Shown: piece after piece, positions 1-8,448 of the stretch | Layout of the letters: each line of letters starts with the position of its first letter | Numbering within the stretch: the first letter of the stretch is position 1 | Assembly (NCBI GenBank): GCA_002718285.1 | Contig: PBAR01000001.1 | Span: 246,950 to 278,970 of the forward strand | Direction of reading: 5' to 3' | From: Fidelibacterota bacterium | Lineage (GTDB): Bacteria > Marinisomatota > Marinisomatia > Marinisomatales > UBA1611 | Length of the DNA: 32,021 nt | Notes under the pieces: model-generated | What the model was told of the DNA's origin: nothing | The model's input: only the letters and a program-made list of their open reading frames with translations | Databases searched by the model: none | Translations under genes and position numbers: made by a program

Positions 1-16
1 TGATGAATTAGATTTT

Positions 17-859
17 ATGGAACAAGTCTTAGTTTTTTTTGGTTCAATTGAATCTACCACTCGATCAATCTTTTTAATCAGTGGTTTAGCACTTTTCTTA
101 TCTATGGAATCCATCATTCCATTGTTTAAAATGGATTACAATAAACTTAATCATGCAGGAATTAATCTAATATTCACACTTATAACTTTAATTATTAATC
201 TTTTTGGTGCATTACTAATTATTGCAGGGGTAAACTTCAATTTGAAAAACAAAATTGGAATATTATATCTTATCGGGGATTTGCCAGCGTGGGCTTATGT
301 TATTATTGGCTTAGCCTTACTTGATTTGATTGGGGCCTGGTTGATTCACTGGATAGAGCATAAAGTAAAATGGATGTGGAAGTTTCATCTCATACATCAT
401 ACTGATCCAAAAGTAGATGCAACGAGTGGTTTAAGGCATCATCCAGGTGAAAATATTTTTCGGCTTTTATTCACATTTTTAGCTGTTATTATAACAGGAG
501 CATCATTAGGCTTGGTTATGTTGTATCAGACCGTCTCTGCATTCTTTGCAGCTTTAACTCATGCTAACATACGAGTTCCTGGTTGGATAAATAAATATCT
601 GTCATGGATCATTGTTACACCTCACTTTCATAAAATTCACCATCACTATGTTCAACCATACACAGATAGCAACTACGGAAATATTTTTTCTGTCTGGGAT
701 CATCTTTTTAAGACTGTTAAGACTATAGATAAAATGGATAATCTTGTATATGGAATAGATACCCATATGAGCCTAAAAGAAAATTCAAATATAAAAAACT
801 TACTTATAATACCTTTCCAAGAATACCGGAACCCCCCTGGATCAAAATTTCCTGATTAA
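17..859 (+). CDS. Sterol desaturase / fatty acid hydroxylase family membrane protein
   Basis: This is a 280-aa integral membrane protein with the histidine clusters of the di-iron fatty acid hydroxylase superfamily: HWIEH at 111-115, HLIHH at 124-128, RHH at 140-142, H182, and HFHKIHHH at 203-210. Hydrophobic segments lie near residues 16-38, 50-72, 90-110 and 150-180. Family members use a non-haem di-iron centre to hydroxylate or desaturate sterols, carotenoids or acyl chains in the membrane. The substrate cannot be told from sequence. The length is normal for the family, and the start ATG precedes a plausible first membrane segment. It converges with the TonB-dependent receptor gene across a gap of about 37 bp, so the two are transcribed separately. 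Family assignment is firm and the substrate is unknown. Confidence 0.9.
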   Translation: MEQVLVFFGSIESTTRSIFLISGLALFLSMESIIPLFKMDYNKLNHAGINLIFTLITLIINLFGALLIIAGVNFNLKNKIGILYLIGDLPAWAYVIIGLALLDLIGAWLIHWIEHKVKWMWKFHLIHHTDPKVDATSGLRHHPGENIFRLLFTFLAVIITGASLGLVMLYQTVSAFFAALTHANIRVPGWINKYLSWIIVTPHFHKIHHHYVQPYTDSNYGNIFSVWDHLFKTVKTIDKMDNLVYGIDTHMSLKENSNIKNLLIIPFQEYRNPPGSKFPD

Positions 860-896
860 GGGGAAAAATAAGGATTTGTTTGTTTAAATTATTTGC

Positions 897-3434
897 TTAA
901 TAGTCCATATCCATTCCACCACCCATTCCTCTTGACCTACCTGTAAAGTTTCTTTTATTCCATTTCTTCTTTTGTTCTTTACCAAAGTTATAATTCAATA
1001 CTAAAGATACATTGCGTTTTTCTCTTTGACGCTCTGCATACATTAACTGGGTATATTCTTCTTGTGTCATTGTGTTGGTTACTTTAGTTGATGTATCAAT
1101 TATAAACTTACCTGAATCAAAAAGATCATTTACTTTAAGGGTGACAGACAAACGATTTTTTAGAAATGATTTTTGAAGAGCAAGATTCATTCGATAATTT
1201 GCTGGAATTGTTCCTGTTGTTATTTTCATCTTTGCTCTACCATTCATTGATAATTCAAGTCTTGCAACTGTAGGGATCATCAAGGTTAGCCTTCCCCCAA
1301 GCCCCATCCCTCTCGAGTTTCCATTAAAGTCTGCTTCTCCCTTATCAGAAAATTGAGAATCCCAACCATATCCCCAAATCATTATGCTTGCTAGAGGAAT
1401 TGGCCTATACATAATATTACCACTCATATTAGTGCTCCTAGAATTTTCGGCATTCCCTGCAGTTAAAATTTCATAAGTTGTTGAATCAAATGTAACATAA
1501 TCCCTATCCCACCACATTATAACATCATTGGTGTTCTTGAATGAAGTTGATAGGTTGATATTCATTTTTCGTGAGTTACTTGAAAATGTGAGTTCCATTA
1601 CATCGCTATACTCTGGTTTAAGGTACGGGTTTCCATTTCTTAACCTGCTGATATCTTGCGTGCTTCTTGGAAAAGGGCTCAGGGTTCTTCTATTTGGCCT
1701 GTTTACCTTTTTCGAATATCCAAGTTGTATGTTTTGTTTATTTGTAAGTTTGTAGAGTAAATAAGCACTTGGATATATTTTGTCATAGGGGTTATCAAAA
1801 GGTGAATCTGCAATAGCATTATCAAAAATCTTAGTTATAATGTTTGTTGAATCGTGTTCAGTAGGGCCATTAAGTATAGCTTTAGTTTCAACTTGTTCCA
1901 AACGGGCCCCAATTTTCAAGCCAAAACGATCCGTGACATTATATTTTGTTTCCAAATATGCTGCATAAATATCTTCATTATAACTATTATTATACAATTG
2001 ACCCAGATAAGTAAGATCTGTACCAAAATCTCTTAAAGTAGTTTTTGCACCAACCTCAATCGCTAATTTATCATTCAACTCATCTTCATAATCAAGCGAG
2101 ATGGTAAGATTATCATTCTTTTCTTTTGCAGTGGTCCTGTTTTTTTCCTCAGCTGAATATTGTACAGATTCACCCCCTCCGTATTCGTGTACATCATCAA
2201 TCTCATTTGAAAAACTAACATATGCCTTTAATAGTTCTTTCTCAGAGTCAAATTTATTTTCATATGTTAATACATGATCCATATGGTTCCCATCATCACG
2301 TTCTATTGTATATATTTCTTGACCTACCATATAGGGATTTATAGTATTAGTGGTATAACTGTATTCTTGTTCCGTTCTTTCTTTATGTTGTGCTATATCA
2401 AATGTATATCCAATAGTGCTTGATTTTGAGGGATAGTAATCTCCACCAAGCCTAAATCCCAAATTATCAGGTGTTCTTGTTCGGCTTGTATTTTGAAATA
2501 AAGAATCAATTTTACTTATATATTGGTATTGAAACTGCCGGAGGCCATCTCCAACCCGATCCCCAGTTCTAAAATTAGCACTCGTGAAAATATTTAGTTT
2601 TTCTGTACGGTAATTAATATTTCCATTAATATTTTGTTGATTAAATTGGCCCTGCATTGCAGAAATATTTCCATTGAAACCATCTAAAGCACCACGTTTA
2701 AGTACGATATTAATTATTCCTCCAACACCGTCTGGATCGTATTTTGCAGACGGGTTTGTTATAACTTCAACTTTTTCTATCATCGATGCCGCAATATTTT
2801 CTACTTCTCCACGCCTTCCACTTCCAGTTCTCCCACTTCTTTTTCCATCTACTAAAATGGTTACATTTTCATCTCCGGCTATAGAGACAACTCCATCAAT
2901 ATCCACATCAACAGATGGAATTTTCCGTAAAACATCTGAACCTGTTCCGCCTGAGACTGACAGATCTCTACCAACATTAAATATTTTTTTATCTATAGTT
3001 TGAATAAACTGACTTTCTTCTCCAATAACTTCAACAGCATCCATGTTAACTGATGAAATTGCTAATTTAATTTGACCAAAATTATGTTTAATGCCGCCTC
3101 CTTCTCCTGGGAATAGATTTATTGGACCTACTTCTTTCTTTTTATATCCAATGAATTCAATAACTGCGACATATCTTCCAAGAGGTATTTCAGAAATATT
3201 CAGTTTACCATTCTTGTCAGATAACCCCCCAGTTACCAGTTGGTTATGTTCTAATTCAACAAGTGATACAGAAGCATATTCAATAGGTTTTAAAGTGGTC
3301 GAATCAAGTATGGTGCCTTGAATAACACCAATTGCAGGCATCGAAGTTTTTTTAGAATGGTCTTTATGCCCGAAACTATAGTCTATTGTAGCAAGTATTA
3401 TTACGACATTTACAAAATGTTTTAAAAAATTCAT
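897..3434 (-). CDS. TonB-dependent receptor (outer membrane beta-barrel family) with carboxypeptidase-regulatory-like N-terminus
   Basis: The protein has a signal peptide, then a carboxypeptidase-regulatory-like beta-sandwich beginning around IQGTILDSTTLKPIEYA, then a TonB plug domain (VLRKIPSVDVDIDGV, VTILVDGKRSG, IEKVEVITNPSAKYDPDG) and a long beta-barrel. It should sit in the outer membrane and import a ligand using TonB energy; the ligand is not evident. I chose ATG at 3434 rather than the TTG 15 bases upstream, because GGAG lies 9 nt before this ATG and the upstream codons are themselves that Shine-Dalgarno region. This gives 845 aa. The C-terminus is a glycine/methionine-rich tail (GRSRGMGGGMDMDY) instead of a plain barrel-terminating aromatic strand, although the last residue is Tyr. 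No susC/susD-style partner is adjacent. Confidence 0.93.
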   Translation of the reverse strand: MNFLKHFVNVVIILATIDYSFGHKDHSKKTSMPAIGVIQGTILDSTTLKPIEYASVSLVELEHNQLVTGGLSDKNGKLNISEIPLGRYVAVIEFIGYKKKEVGPINLFPGEGGGIKHNFGQIKLAISSVNMDAVEVIGEESQFIQTIDKKIFNVGRDLSVSGGTGSDVLRKIPSVDVDIDGVVSIAGDENVTILVDGKRSGRTGSGRRGEVENIAASMIEKVEVITNPSAKYDPDGVGGIINIVLKRGALDGFNGNISAMQGQFNQQNINGNINYRTEKLNIFTSANFRTGDRVGDGLRQFQYQYISKIDSLFQNTSRTRTPDNLGFRLGGDYYPSKSSTIGYTFDIAQHKERTEQEYSYTTNTINPYMVGQEIYTIERDDGNHMDHVLTYENKFDSEKELLKAYVSFSNEIDDVHEYGGGESVQYSAEEKNRTTAKEKNDNLTISLDYEDELNDKLAIEVGAKTTLRDFGTDLTYLGQLYNNSYNEDIYAAYLETKYNVTDRFGLKIGARLEQVETKAILNGPTEHDSTNIITKIFDNAIADSPFDNPYDKIYPSAYLLYKLTNKQNIQLGYSKKVNRPNRRTLSPFPRSTQDISRLRNGNPYLKPEYSDVMELTFSSNSRKMNINLSTSFKNTNDVIMWWDRDYVTFDSTTYEILTAGNAENSRSTNMSGNIMYRPIPLASIMIWGYGWDSQFSDKGEADFNGNSRGMGLGGRLTLMIPTVARLELSMNGRAKMKITTGTIPANYRMNLALQKSFLKNRLSVTLKVNDLFDSGKFIIDTSTKVTNTMTQEEYTQLMYAERQREKRNVSLVLNYNFGKEQKKKWNKRNFTGRSRGMGGGMDMDY

Positions 3435-3655
3435 TATTTTAATCTCCAAGAAATTTTGTAAATAACTAAATTTATGAGTTTGTATTTAAACTAAATAAAA
3501 ACAACTTTGTGTACCTTGAATAAAATCAGTGTATAAAAAAAGATACCATTTTTTTTTATTTTGTTCCAAAGTTTTATATAAAATGATCAATATTTCTGCA
3601 ACGGATACTAATTATTGTCCTAAGTGTTTTCCTATAAAAAAATTGTATTAGAATT

Positions 3656-3895
3656 ATGTTACAGAAGCCTATCAAGTCTTTGTTTATTTTAATTATAAAA
3701 TTATATCAAATAATCCTATCACCATTTCTAGGCGATCACTGCCGTCATTTACCAAGTTGTTCGCAGTATGCTATAGAAGCTATAAATGAGTGGGGAGCAT
3801 TTAAAGGTAGTTTTCTATCTATAAAGCGAATTACGCGCTGTCACCCTTGGGGTAATCATGGGTATGATCCAGTTCCTATGAAAGGTAGAAAATAA
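3656..3895 (+). CDS. yidD: Membrane protein insertion efficiency factor YidD
   Basis: This 79-aa protein matches YidD along its whole length: an amphipathic N-terminus ([12 protein letters not shown]), the cysteine motif [15 protein letters not shown], and the terminal [14 protein letters not shown]. YidD is a small peripheral inner-membrane protein that aids Sec/YidC-dependent membrane protein insertion. It usually lies between rnpA and yidC; here it stands alone between a TonB-dependent receptor gene and a PHP-hydrolase operon, both on the opposite strand. It must therefore have its own promoter in the divergent intergenic region upstream. No clear Shine-Dalgarno sequence precedes the ATG. 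Confidence 0.95.
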   Translation: MLQKPIKSLFILIIKLYQIILSPFLGDHCRHLPSCSQYAIEAINEWGAFKGSFLSIKRITRCHPWGNHGYDPVPMKGRK

Positions 3896-3924
3896 ATATC
3901 AAATATATTGGAATGGATTTAAGA

Positions 3925-5079
3925 TTAAAATTTTGGTTTTATTTGAATATTAATCACTGGATGAGTAGCAGGGGCAGAAAGGGCATTTAATACTTCAAAC
4001 TGCAGAGCAAATTTTCTTATTTTTTCCTTGGTTTTTATATTCAATATTTTTTCTCCATGAGGATTTATTGTAATTAGATCAACATCAGTATGAAAATTAT
4101 AGCGACTTATATTTCTCAAGGAAAATGATGCGTCTGAATTATTTATTAACTTAACATTTACAACAAAAGATTTTTTCAGGTAGGTAGCATCTTTAGTATC
4201 CAAGCAGGCATTTATAAGATTTACTACGTTTTTATGTTTACCAATAAGATTATTTTTGTACCAGACTACCGTTCTCCTTGCTCTTAAAGCCTTTTTCAAT
4301 GATGATGGGGTTTTCTCTGATGCAAAAACAAGTGTTACTGGTCTATGTCCTCCAAAAGGTATTTTATATTTCCAATCTACAATACCGTGAATATCAGATG
4401 TCCCAAGAATAGTAAGATCATAATCCAGTGCCAATTGTAACGCTTCATCTGAATAGGTAGTATCATTAACTACTTCAATTCCTTCTAAAAGACCTTCCTT
4501 TATCAGGGTGATATGCATTTTATCTAAGGGGACACTGGCATCTGGAGATTGTTTGATCCAATGGGGGTGATTCCAAAAAATGAATGCATCTTGAAGACGT
4601 GCTTCTTTGAATACTTCAATTGGATCATCAATTAACAATTTATTAGCATCTTTTACAAAAATAGCATTAGCATGTCCTGGTGGCATTGAACGTGTAATTT
4701 CGGAACCATTAATAACCATTACCTCTGTTTTTTCCGCAGATTTAGTAGCAATCTGAAAAGAACGGTTACGATCTGGGTGAGGAATATCCTGTTTCCACGG
4801 CTGATATTCTAAGTGCTCGGTAGTGGCAATTACATCAACATTATCTTTTTCAGCTTCTTTAACACGTATACTTGGATAAACACGGCCATCTGAAAAAACT
4901 GTATGCATATGTAAATCGCATACCAGAGTTAAATATCCAGGGATATCGGGAAATTCAATAGCGCGATTATTTTCAATTTTTCCATCTAGAAATGTTGGAG
5001 AAAATAAAAGTAAAACGATTAAGATGGTAAAAAGCAAATTAAATTTCCAGGTGATATCTGTTATTGAGTTTCTTCCCAC
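3925..5079 (-). CDS. Membrane-anchored PHP-domain metal-dependent phosphohydrolase
   Basis: This 384-aa protein has an N-terminal hydrophobic segment at about residues 13-31 that looks like a signal anchor or signal peptide. A PHP domain follows with its metal ligands visible: DLHMHTVFSDG at 55-65 (H57, H59, D64), TTEHLE with H89, GSEIT with E127, NHPHW at 170-174, and TSDIHG with D229 and H231. PHP proteins hydrolyse phosphoesters such as histidinol phosphate, 3',5'-nucleotide phosphates or DNA ends. Export of the domain, predicted from the N-terminus, is less usual. The start is a GTG overlapping the upstream gene by 19 nt, with GGAA about 5 nt before it; no alternative ATG lies near the N-terminus. 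It is last in a four-gene operon. The substrate is unknown. Confidence 0.85.
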   Translation of the reverse strand: MGRNSITDITWKFNLLFTILIVLLLFSPTFLDGKIENNRAIEFPDIPGYLTLVCDLHMHTVFSDGRVYPSIRVKEAEKDNVDVIATTEHLEYQPWKQDIPHPDRNRSFQIATKSAEKTEVMVINGSEITRSMPPGHANAIFVKDANKLLIDDPIEVFKEARLQDAFIFWNHPHWIKQSPDASVPLDKMHITLIKEGLLEGIEVVNDTTYSDEALQLALDYDLTILGTSDIHGIVDWKYKIPFGGHRPVTLVFASEKTPSSLKKALRARRTVVWYKNNLIGKHKNVVNLINACLDTKDATYLKKSFVVNVKLINNSDASFSLRNISRYNFHTDVDLITINPHGEKILNIKTKEKIRKFALQFEVLNALSAPATHPVINIQIKPKF

Positions 5080-6446
5080 TGGATTTCCATAGTGTGATAT
5101 TGAGGTTTCATACCTTTTATAATAGGGATGATAACTTTATATGTTGCTGTTTGTTCAGGTTCTAGTGCGGTATCTGCAATTACTTCGCTATCATAAACCA
5201 TACGAGTCCCTTTAACAAAAATAGAATCTTTCCCAGCTAAAGATGTGGTTTGGTCCCAAAGGTTGCCAATAACGCGAACGAAATCTGCTCGTTTTTTACC
5301 AACATTTTTTATTTTTCCAGAGATTATTTGTCTATCGGGGAAATAATCTATAAAAGGATCACCTATAAATTCGACTTTTGGAGCTGGAAGCTGATATTTA
5401 TCCATACGGATGACCATTTCTTTTTTTAATACCAATCGACCGATTTGAGTGGATAGAGTTAAACTAGAATCTGTTTCTTCTTCAATATTGCCTAGGACGA
5501 CGGTACCATTTTGAAGTTCTATTCGATGGTGAAAATTTGGAATATTTATTATTTCTAGGATCTCACGGCTTATATCAGGAATTTTTTGTTTCTGATCGTA
5601 GGCCTGTACTATTGTTTTCAACGAATCAATCTCAGATTGCAAGGATTTAAGATTTGATTCGTATTCAAAAAATAAATTTCCAAGTTCAAGTTTGGGTTTT
5701 CCTTTTGGTTCTCGTTGCTGAGGCAATGAATCCAATTTGGTTTCTATAATTTCAGAAACGACTTGGTTTGTATCATTTATATCTGTTTTCAATTCTGCTA
5801 TTGATTCGTTCGGAAGCTCGGATGGAATTAAAACCTGAATTTCTGTATCATCACCCCAAACTGTAACCCAGGAATATCCAACACCCAACTTTTTTTTCTC
5901 CGCTTGAATAATATATTTTCCAGAGACAATATTTTTTATTTTAAATACGCCTCCTTTTTTTGTTTTTCCATCTGAAATTTTATTATCATTCTCATCAAGT
6001 AAAATTATATTTGCTTTTTTAATTCCTTCACCATTTTCATCTAAAACCGTACCAGATACATCAAATTTTCCTTTTGGTAGACCTTCTTCTTGTGCGGTAG
6101 TGCTTGGTTCAGAAATGCTTGAAGGTTCAAGTTCCGAAGGTAGGGTAATGGCAACTTCCAGATCAGTATCTACTACCGTTATAGCTATAATACCTGATCC
6201 CAGTTTTTCATCTTTGGATTTAATAGTATAGGATCCTGGAACTATTTTTTTTAAAGTAAAAGTTCCGTCTTTCTTAGATTTAATAACTTTTACTTTTTTA
6301 TTCTGTGAATCCAGCAGAAGAACAGGTGCTTTTTTAATTCCTTCACCATCTTGGGTGACAACTTTACCTGAAATATTGAATTTATCCTTCCCCGATAGAA
6401 ATGCCAAAAACAAAAATAATATAAAAAATCTAAATGTTTTATTCAT
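5061..6446 (-). CDS. Secreted protein with two carboxypeptidase-regulatory-like domains, coiled coil and FxLYD-like C-terminus
   Basis: The start is ATG at 6446, giving 461 aa beginning MNKTFRFFILFLFLAFLSG, a clear signal peptide. The longer frame adds 26 charged residues inside the upstream gene and was rejected. Domains in order: two homologous beta-sandwich domains (about 22-105 and 126-207) sharing GEGIKKA and a following gly-rich turn; a linker; a short coiled coil (about 255-284, NLKSLQSEIDSLKTIV); a small beta segment resembling an LSm/YgdI-like fold (RIELQNGTVVLGNI, about 308-348); and a C-terminal FxLYD-like domain (about 360-450, ISGKIKNVGKKRADFVRVIG). It is probably periplasmic or at the outer membrane and structural, with no enzymatic motif. 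It overlaps the HEAT gene stop by 8 nt, so translational coupling is likely. Function is unknown. Confidence 0.85.
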   Translation of the reverse strand: MNKTFRFFILFLFLAFLSGKDKFNISGKVVTQDGEGIKKAPVLLLDSQNKKVKVIKSKKDGTFTLKKIVPGSYTIKSKDEKLGSGIIAITVVDTDLEVAITLPSELEPSSISEPSTTAQEEGLPKGKFDVSGTVLDENGEGIKKANIILLDENDNKISDGKTKKGGVFKIKNIVSGKYIIQAEKKKLGVGYSWVTVWGDDTEIQVLIPSELPNESIAELKTDINDTNQVVSEIIETKLDSLPQQREPKGKPKLELGNLFFEYESNLKSLQSEIDSLKTIVQAYDQKQKIPDISREILEIINIPNFHHRIELQNGTVVLGNIEEETDSSLTLSTQIGRLVLKKEMVIRMDKYQLPAPKVEFIGDPFIDYFPDRQIISGKIKNVGKKRADFVRVIGNLWDQTTSLAGKDSIFVKGTRMVYDSEVIADTALEPEQTATYKVIIPIIKGMKPQYHTMEIQWEETQ

Positions 6447-7572
6447 GTTCTCTTTTATTGAAATGAGCTTTAAAGGCCATTCGTCGCACCATTTCAGCGT
6501 AGGTTTGCTCTTTACCCAGCACATAAATCATATCTAGAATATTATCATAGTAAATATAATTATCTTTCTTTTCCAAAATTGGAATTAATTTTTCAATCAC
6601 AGAAGGATCTTTAAATGATCCGAGGTTATCAATAGCTTTTTTTCGAATATCAACTGGATAATCATTACTGCTAGCGATTTCTAAAACAGCTTTTTTCACT
6701 TCTGGATCATCGAATTCACCAAGAGCAGCTAACATGGTATTAAGTAAGCTATAATATTGTGATTTTCCCATGTTGTATGTGTTCATTAAAGCAAGGACTA
6801 GATTTTCTTGTTGGACACCTTTCATAGTATTTAAAGCAAATTCACGCACTTCCATATTTGTACTTCGATCTCCTAGCAGTTCTGCAAAAGCAATGGCTAC
6901 ATCATCAGGATTTTTTTTACCCAAAATCTCTATAGCCATATTCCGAACGCCTACATTTGCTCTTGAATCTCTTGCAATTGAGGTGAGTACAGGAATCACT
7001 TGATCATTACCTAAAGCCCCCAGAGTCTGTGCCAATAGTTTTTCTGTTTTGGATAGATTAGCTTTGGCAACTTCATACAGATCAAGTAAAGCAAGCACTT
7101 GGTCTTTTGTTCTAACTTTATTTAAATTTTTTGCAAGGGTCAAGTGAATTTCATTGGTCCGATCTTCTAACTTGTGCATAGCTTTTACCATAGCAATGGC
7201 AGCTTTAGGATTTTCCTCGAACATCCCAAGCATTTCTATAGATTCATGAAGTAGGGTATAATCTACTGCGGTGGTAGTCTCAACCATTTTTGAAATGACT
7301 CTTAGTGCGGTAGGGTGTTGAGATTGTGCCAAGGCTTTTCCAGCTATAACTCTGGCTTTTGTTTGTTGTTTTTCATCTTGATACATACTAACTAATTCAT
7401 TTAAAGCCTGGACATTGCCATTTTTATACGAATTTTTTAATTTTTGAATATTATTGAGAAAATTTGGGTCATCTGGATCCATAATTCCTTTCTTTCCAAA
7501 TAATCCATTCACTAAGGAACAACCTTGAATTAAAAATAAAGCAACAATTAATGTTGTAAGAATTTTAGGCAT
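6439..7572 (-). CDS. HEAT-repeat lipoprotein
   Basis: This 377-aa protein starts with a lipoprotein signal peptide, MPKILTTLIVALFLIQGC, with the lipobox cysteine at residue 18. The rest is helical repeats: pairs of amphipathic helices with HEAT/PBS-lyase-like signatures such as LGALGNDQVIPVLTSIARD, VRNMAIEILGKKNPDDVA and IRKKAIDNLGSFKDPSVIEKL. Such solenoids are protein-binding scaffolds, and this one should be tethered to the inner or outer membrane on the periplasmic side. Its ATG overlaps the stop of the upstream phosphoesterase gene by 8 nt and its own stop overlaps the next gene by 8 nt, so it is the second cistron of a tightly coupled operon. The partner is unknown. Confidence 0.87.
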   Translation of the reverse strand: MPKILTTLIVALFLIQGCSLVNGLFGKKGIMDPDDPNFLNNIQKLKNSYKNGNVQALNELVSMYQDEKQQTKARVIAGKALAQSQHPTALRVISKMVETTTAVDYTLLHESIEMLGMFEENPKAAIAMVKAMHKLEDRTNEIHLTLAKNLNKVRTKDQVLALLDLYEVAKANLSKTEKLLAQTLGALGNDQVIPVLTSIARDSRANVGVRNMAIEILGKKNPDDVAIAFAELLGDRSTNMEVREFALNTMKGVQQENLVLALMNTYNMGKSQYYSLLNTMLAALGEFDDPEVKKAVLEIASSNDYPVDIRKKAIDNLGSFKDPSVIEKLIPILEKKDNYIYYDNILDMIYVLGKEQTYAEMVRRMAFKAHFNKREHE

Positions 7573-8305
7573 TTTGTCCCCAAGATCGCATAGTTAGTTC
7601 TTCTCCATTAAAATATGCATAAGTTGGATTTTGTGACCAGTCACCCATAATTGCTAGTTTCCCTTTTTCTAGATCAATCAATTCTCCTAAATGATAATGC
7701 CCACAGATCATATAATCAAATCCATTATTTATATGTTTTTTTGCTACTAATTTTATTTCATTTCGTATATCAAGCTTTACTTTCTCTGTAGGTTCGGAAT
7801 TATGTCCTTTTTTGGATATCCACCTAGCAAGATTATAAGTAATTGTCGGATGAACCAAACGTAGGGCCCATATAAAAACCTTACTGCGTATTATTTTTTT
7901 TAATATTCTATAACCTTTATCCCAGGTTAAGAGTCCGTCTCCATGGGTAACATAGAATTCTTTACCATTGATGGAAAATTCCGTATCACCAAAGTACACT
8001 TCATCCATGATATCTTTCATTATATAATCTTGTACCCAATAATCATGATTCCCCAAAAGGAAATGAAGCGATACGCCACACTTTTTTAATTCCAAAGCCT
8101 TGATGAAAAAATCTGTAAATGCTTTGGGAATCAAATCATGATATTCAAAATAAAAATCAAAAAGATCTCCAACAAAAAACAAAGTCCCCCCAGTTTGTTT
8201 AACCGTATCCATAAATTTAAATAAGCTTTTTCGGCGAAATTTCTCATCTGGAGATTGATCCAACATAAGGTGGATATCGGAAATAAAATAGACAGGTATT
8301 TCCAT
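7565..8305 (-). CDS. lpxH: UDP-2,3-diacylglucosamine diphosphatase-like metallophosphoesterase (LpxH-like)
   Basis: This is a 246-aa calcineurin-fold metallophosphoesterase with all signature motifs: D10-x-H12, GDLFDF at 46-51, GNHD at 85-88, THGD at 120-123, and GHYH at 202-205. The motif set and length match the LpxH family, which hydrolyses UDP-2,3-diacylglucosamine to lipid X in lipid A synthesis at the inner membrane face. The region between THGD and GHYH carries the helical insertion typical of LpxH-like proteins. LpxH paralogues with other substrates are common, so the exact reaction is a family-based inference. It is the promoter-proximal gene of a four-gene operon, divergent from the protease-barrel gene. 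Confidence 0.82.
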   Translation of the reverse strand: MEIPVYFISDIHLMLDQSPDEKFRRKSLFKFMDTVKQTGGTLFFVGDLFDFYFEYHDLIPKAFTDFFIKALELKKCGVSLHFLLGNHDYWVQDYIMKDIMDEVYFGDTEFSINGKEFYVTHGDGLLTWDKGYRILKKIIRSKVFIWALRLVHPTITYNLARWISKKGHNSEPTEKVKLDIRNEIKLVAKKHINNGFDYMICGHYHLGELIDLEKGKLAIMGDWSQNPTYAYFNGEELTMRSWGQNA

Positions 8306-8448
8306 GACTATGAAAACTTACTTGGAACTCTTTTTTATGGCAAGCTCTGTCCTTAATTTAAAAAATTTCAATTTTACGCCAAGTTAGATTTTTATTTTAA
8401 CAAATATATTGGGAATTCGGTCTTATCGAGATGTAGATTCATATAATA

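Noticed and set aside
2674..3003. 109-aa plus-strand ORF opposite the TonB-dependent receptor
   Set aside because: Antisense shadow of a strongly supported receptor plug domain, with proline/serine-rich composition and no family match.
8442..8447. Perfect TATAAT box before the protease-barrel gene
   Set aside because: It abuts the ATG, so transcription would start inside the coding region; coincidental in AT-rich DNA.
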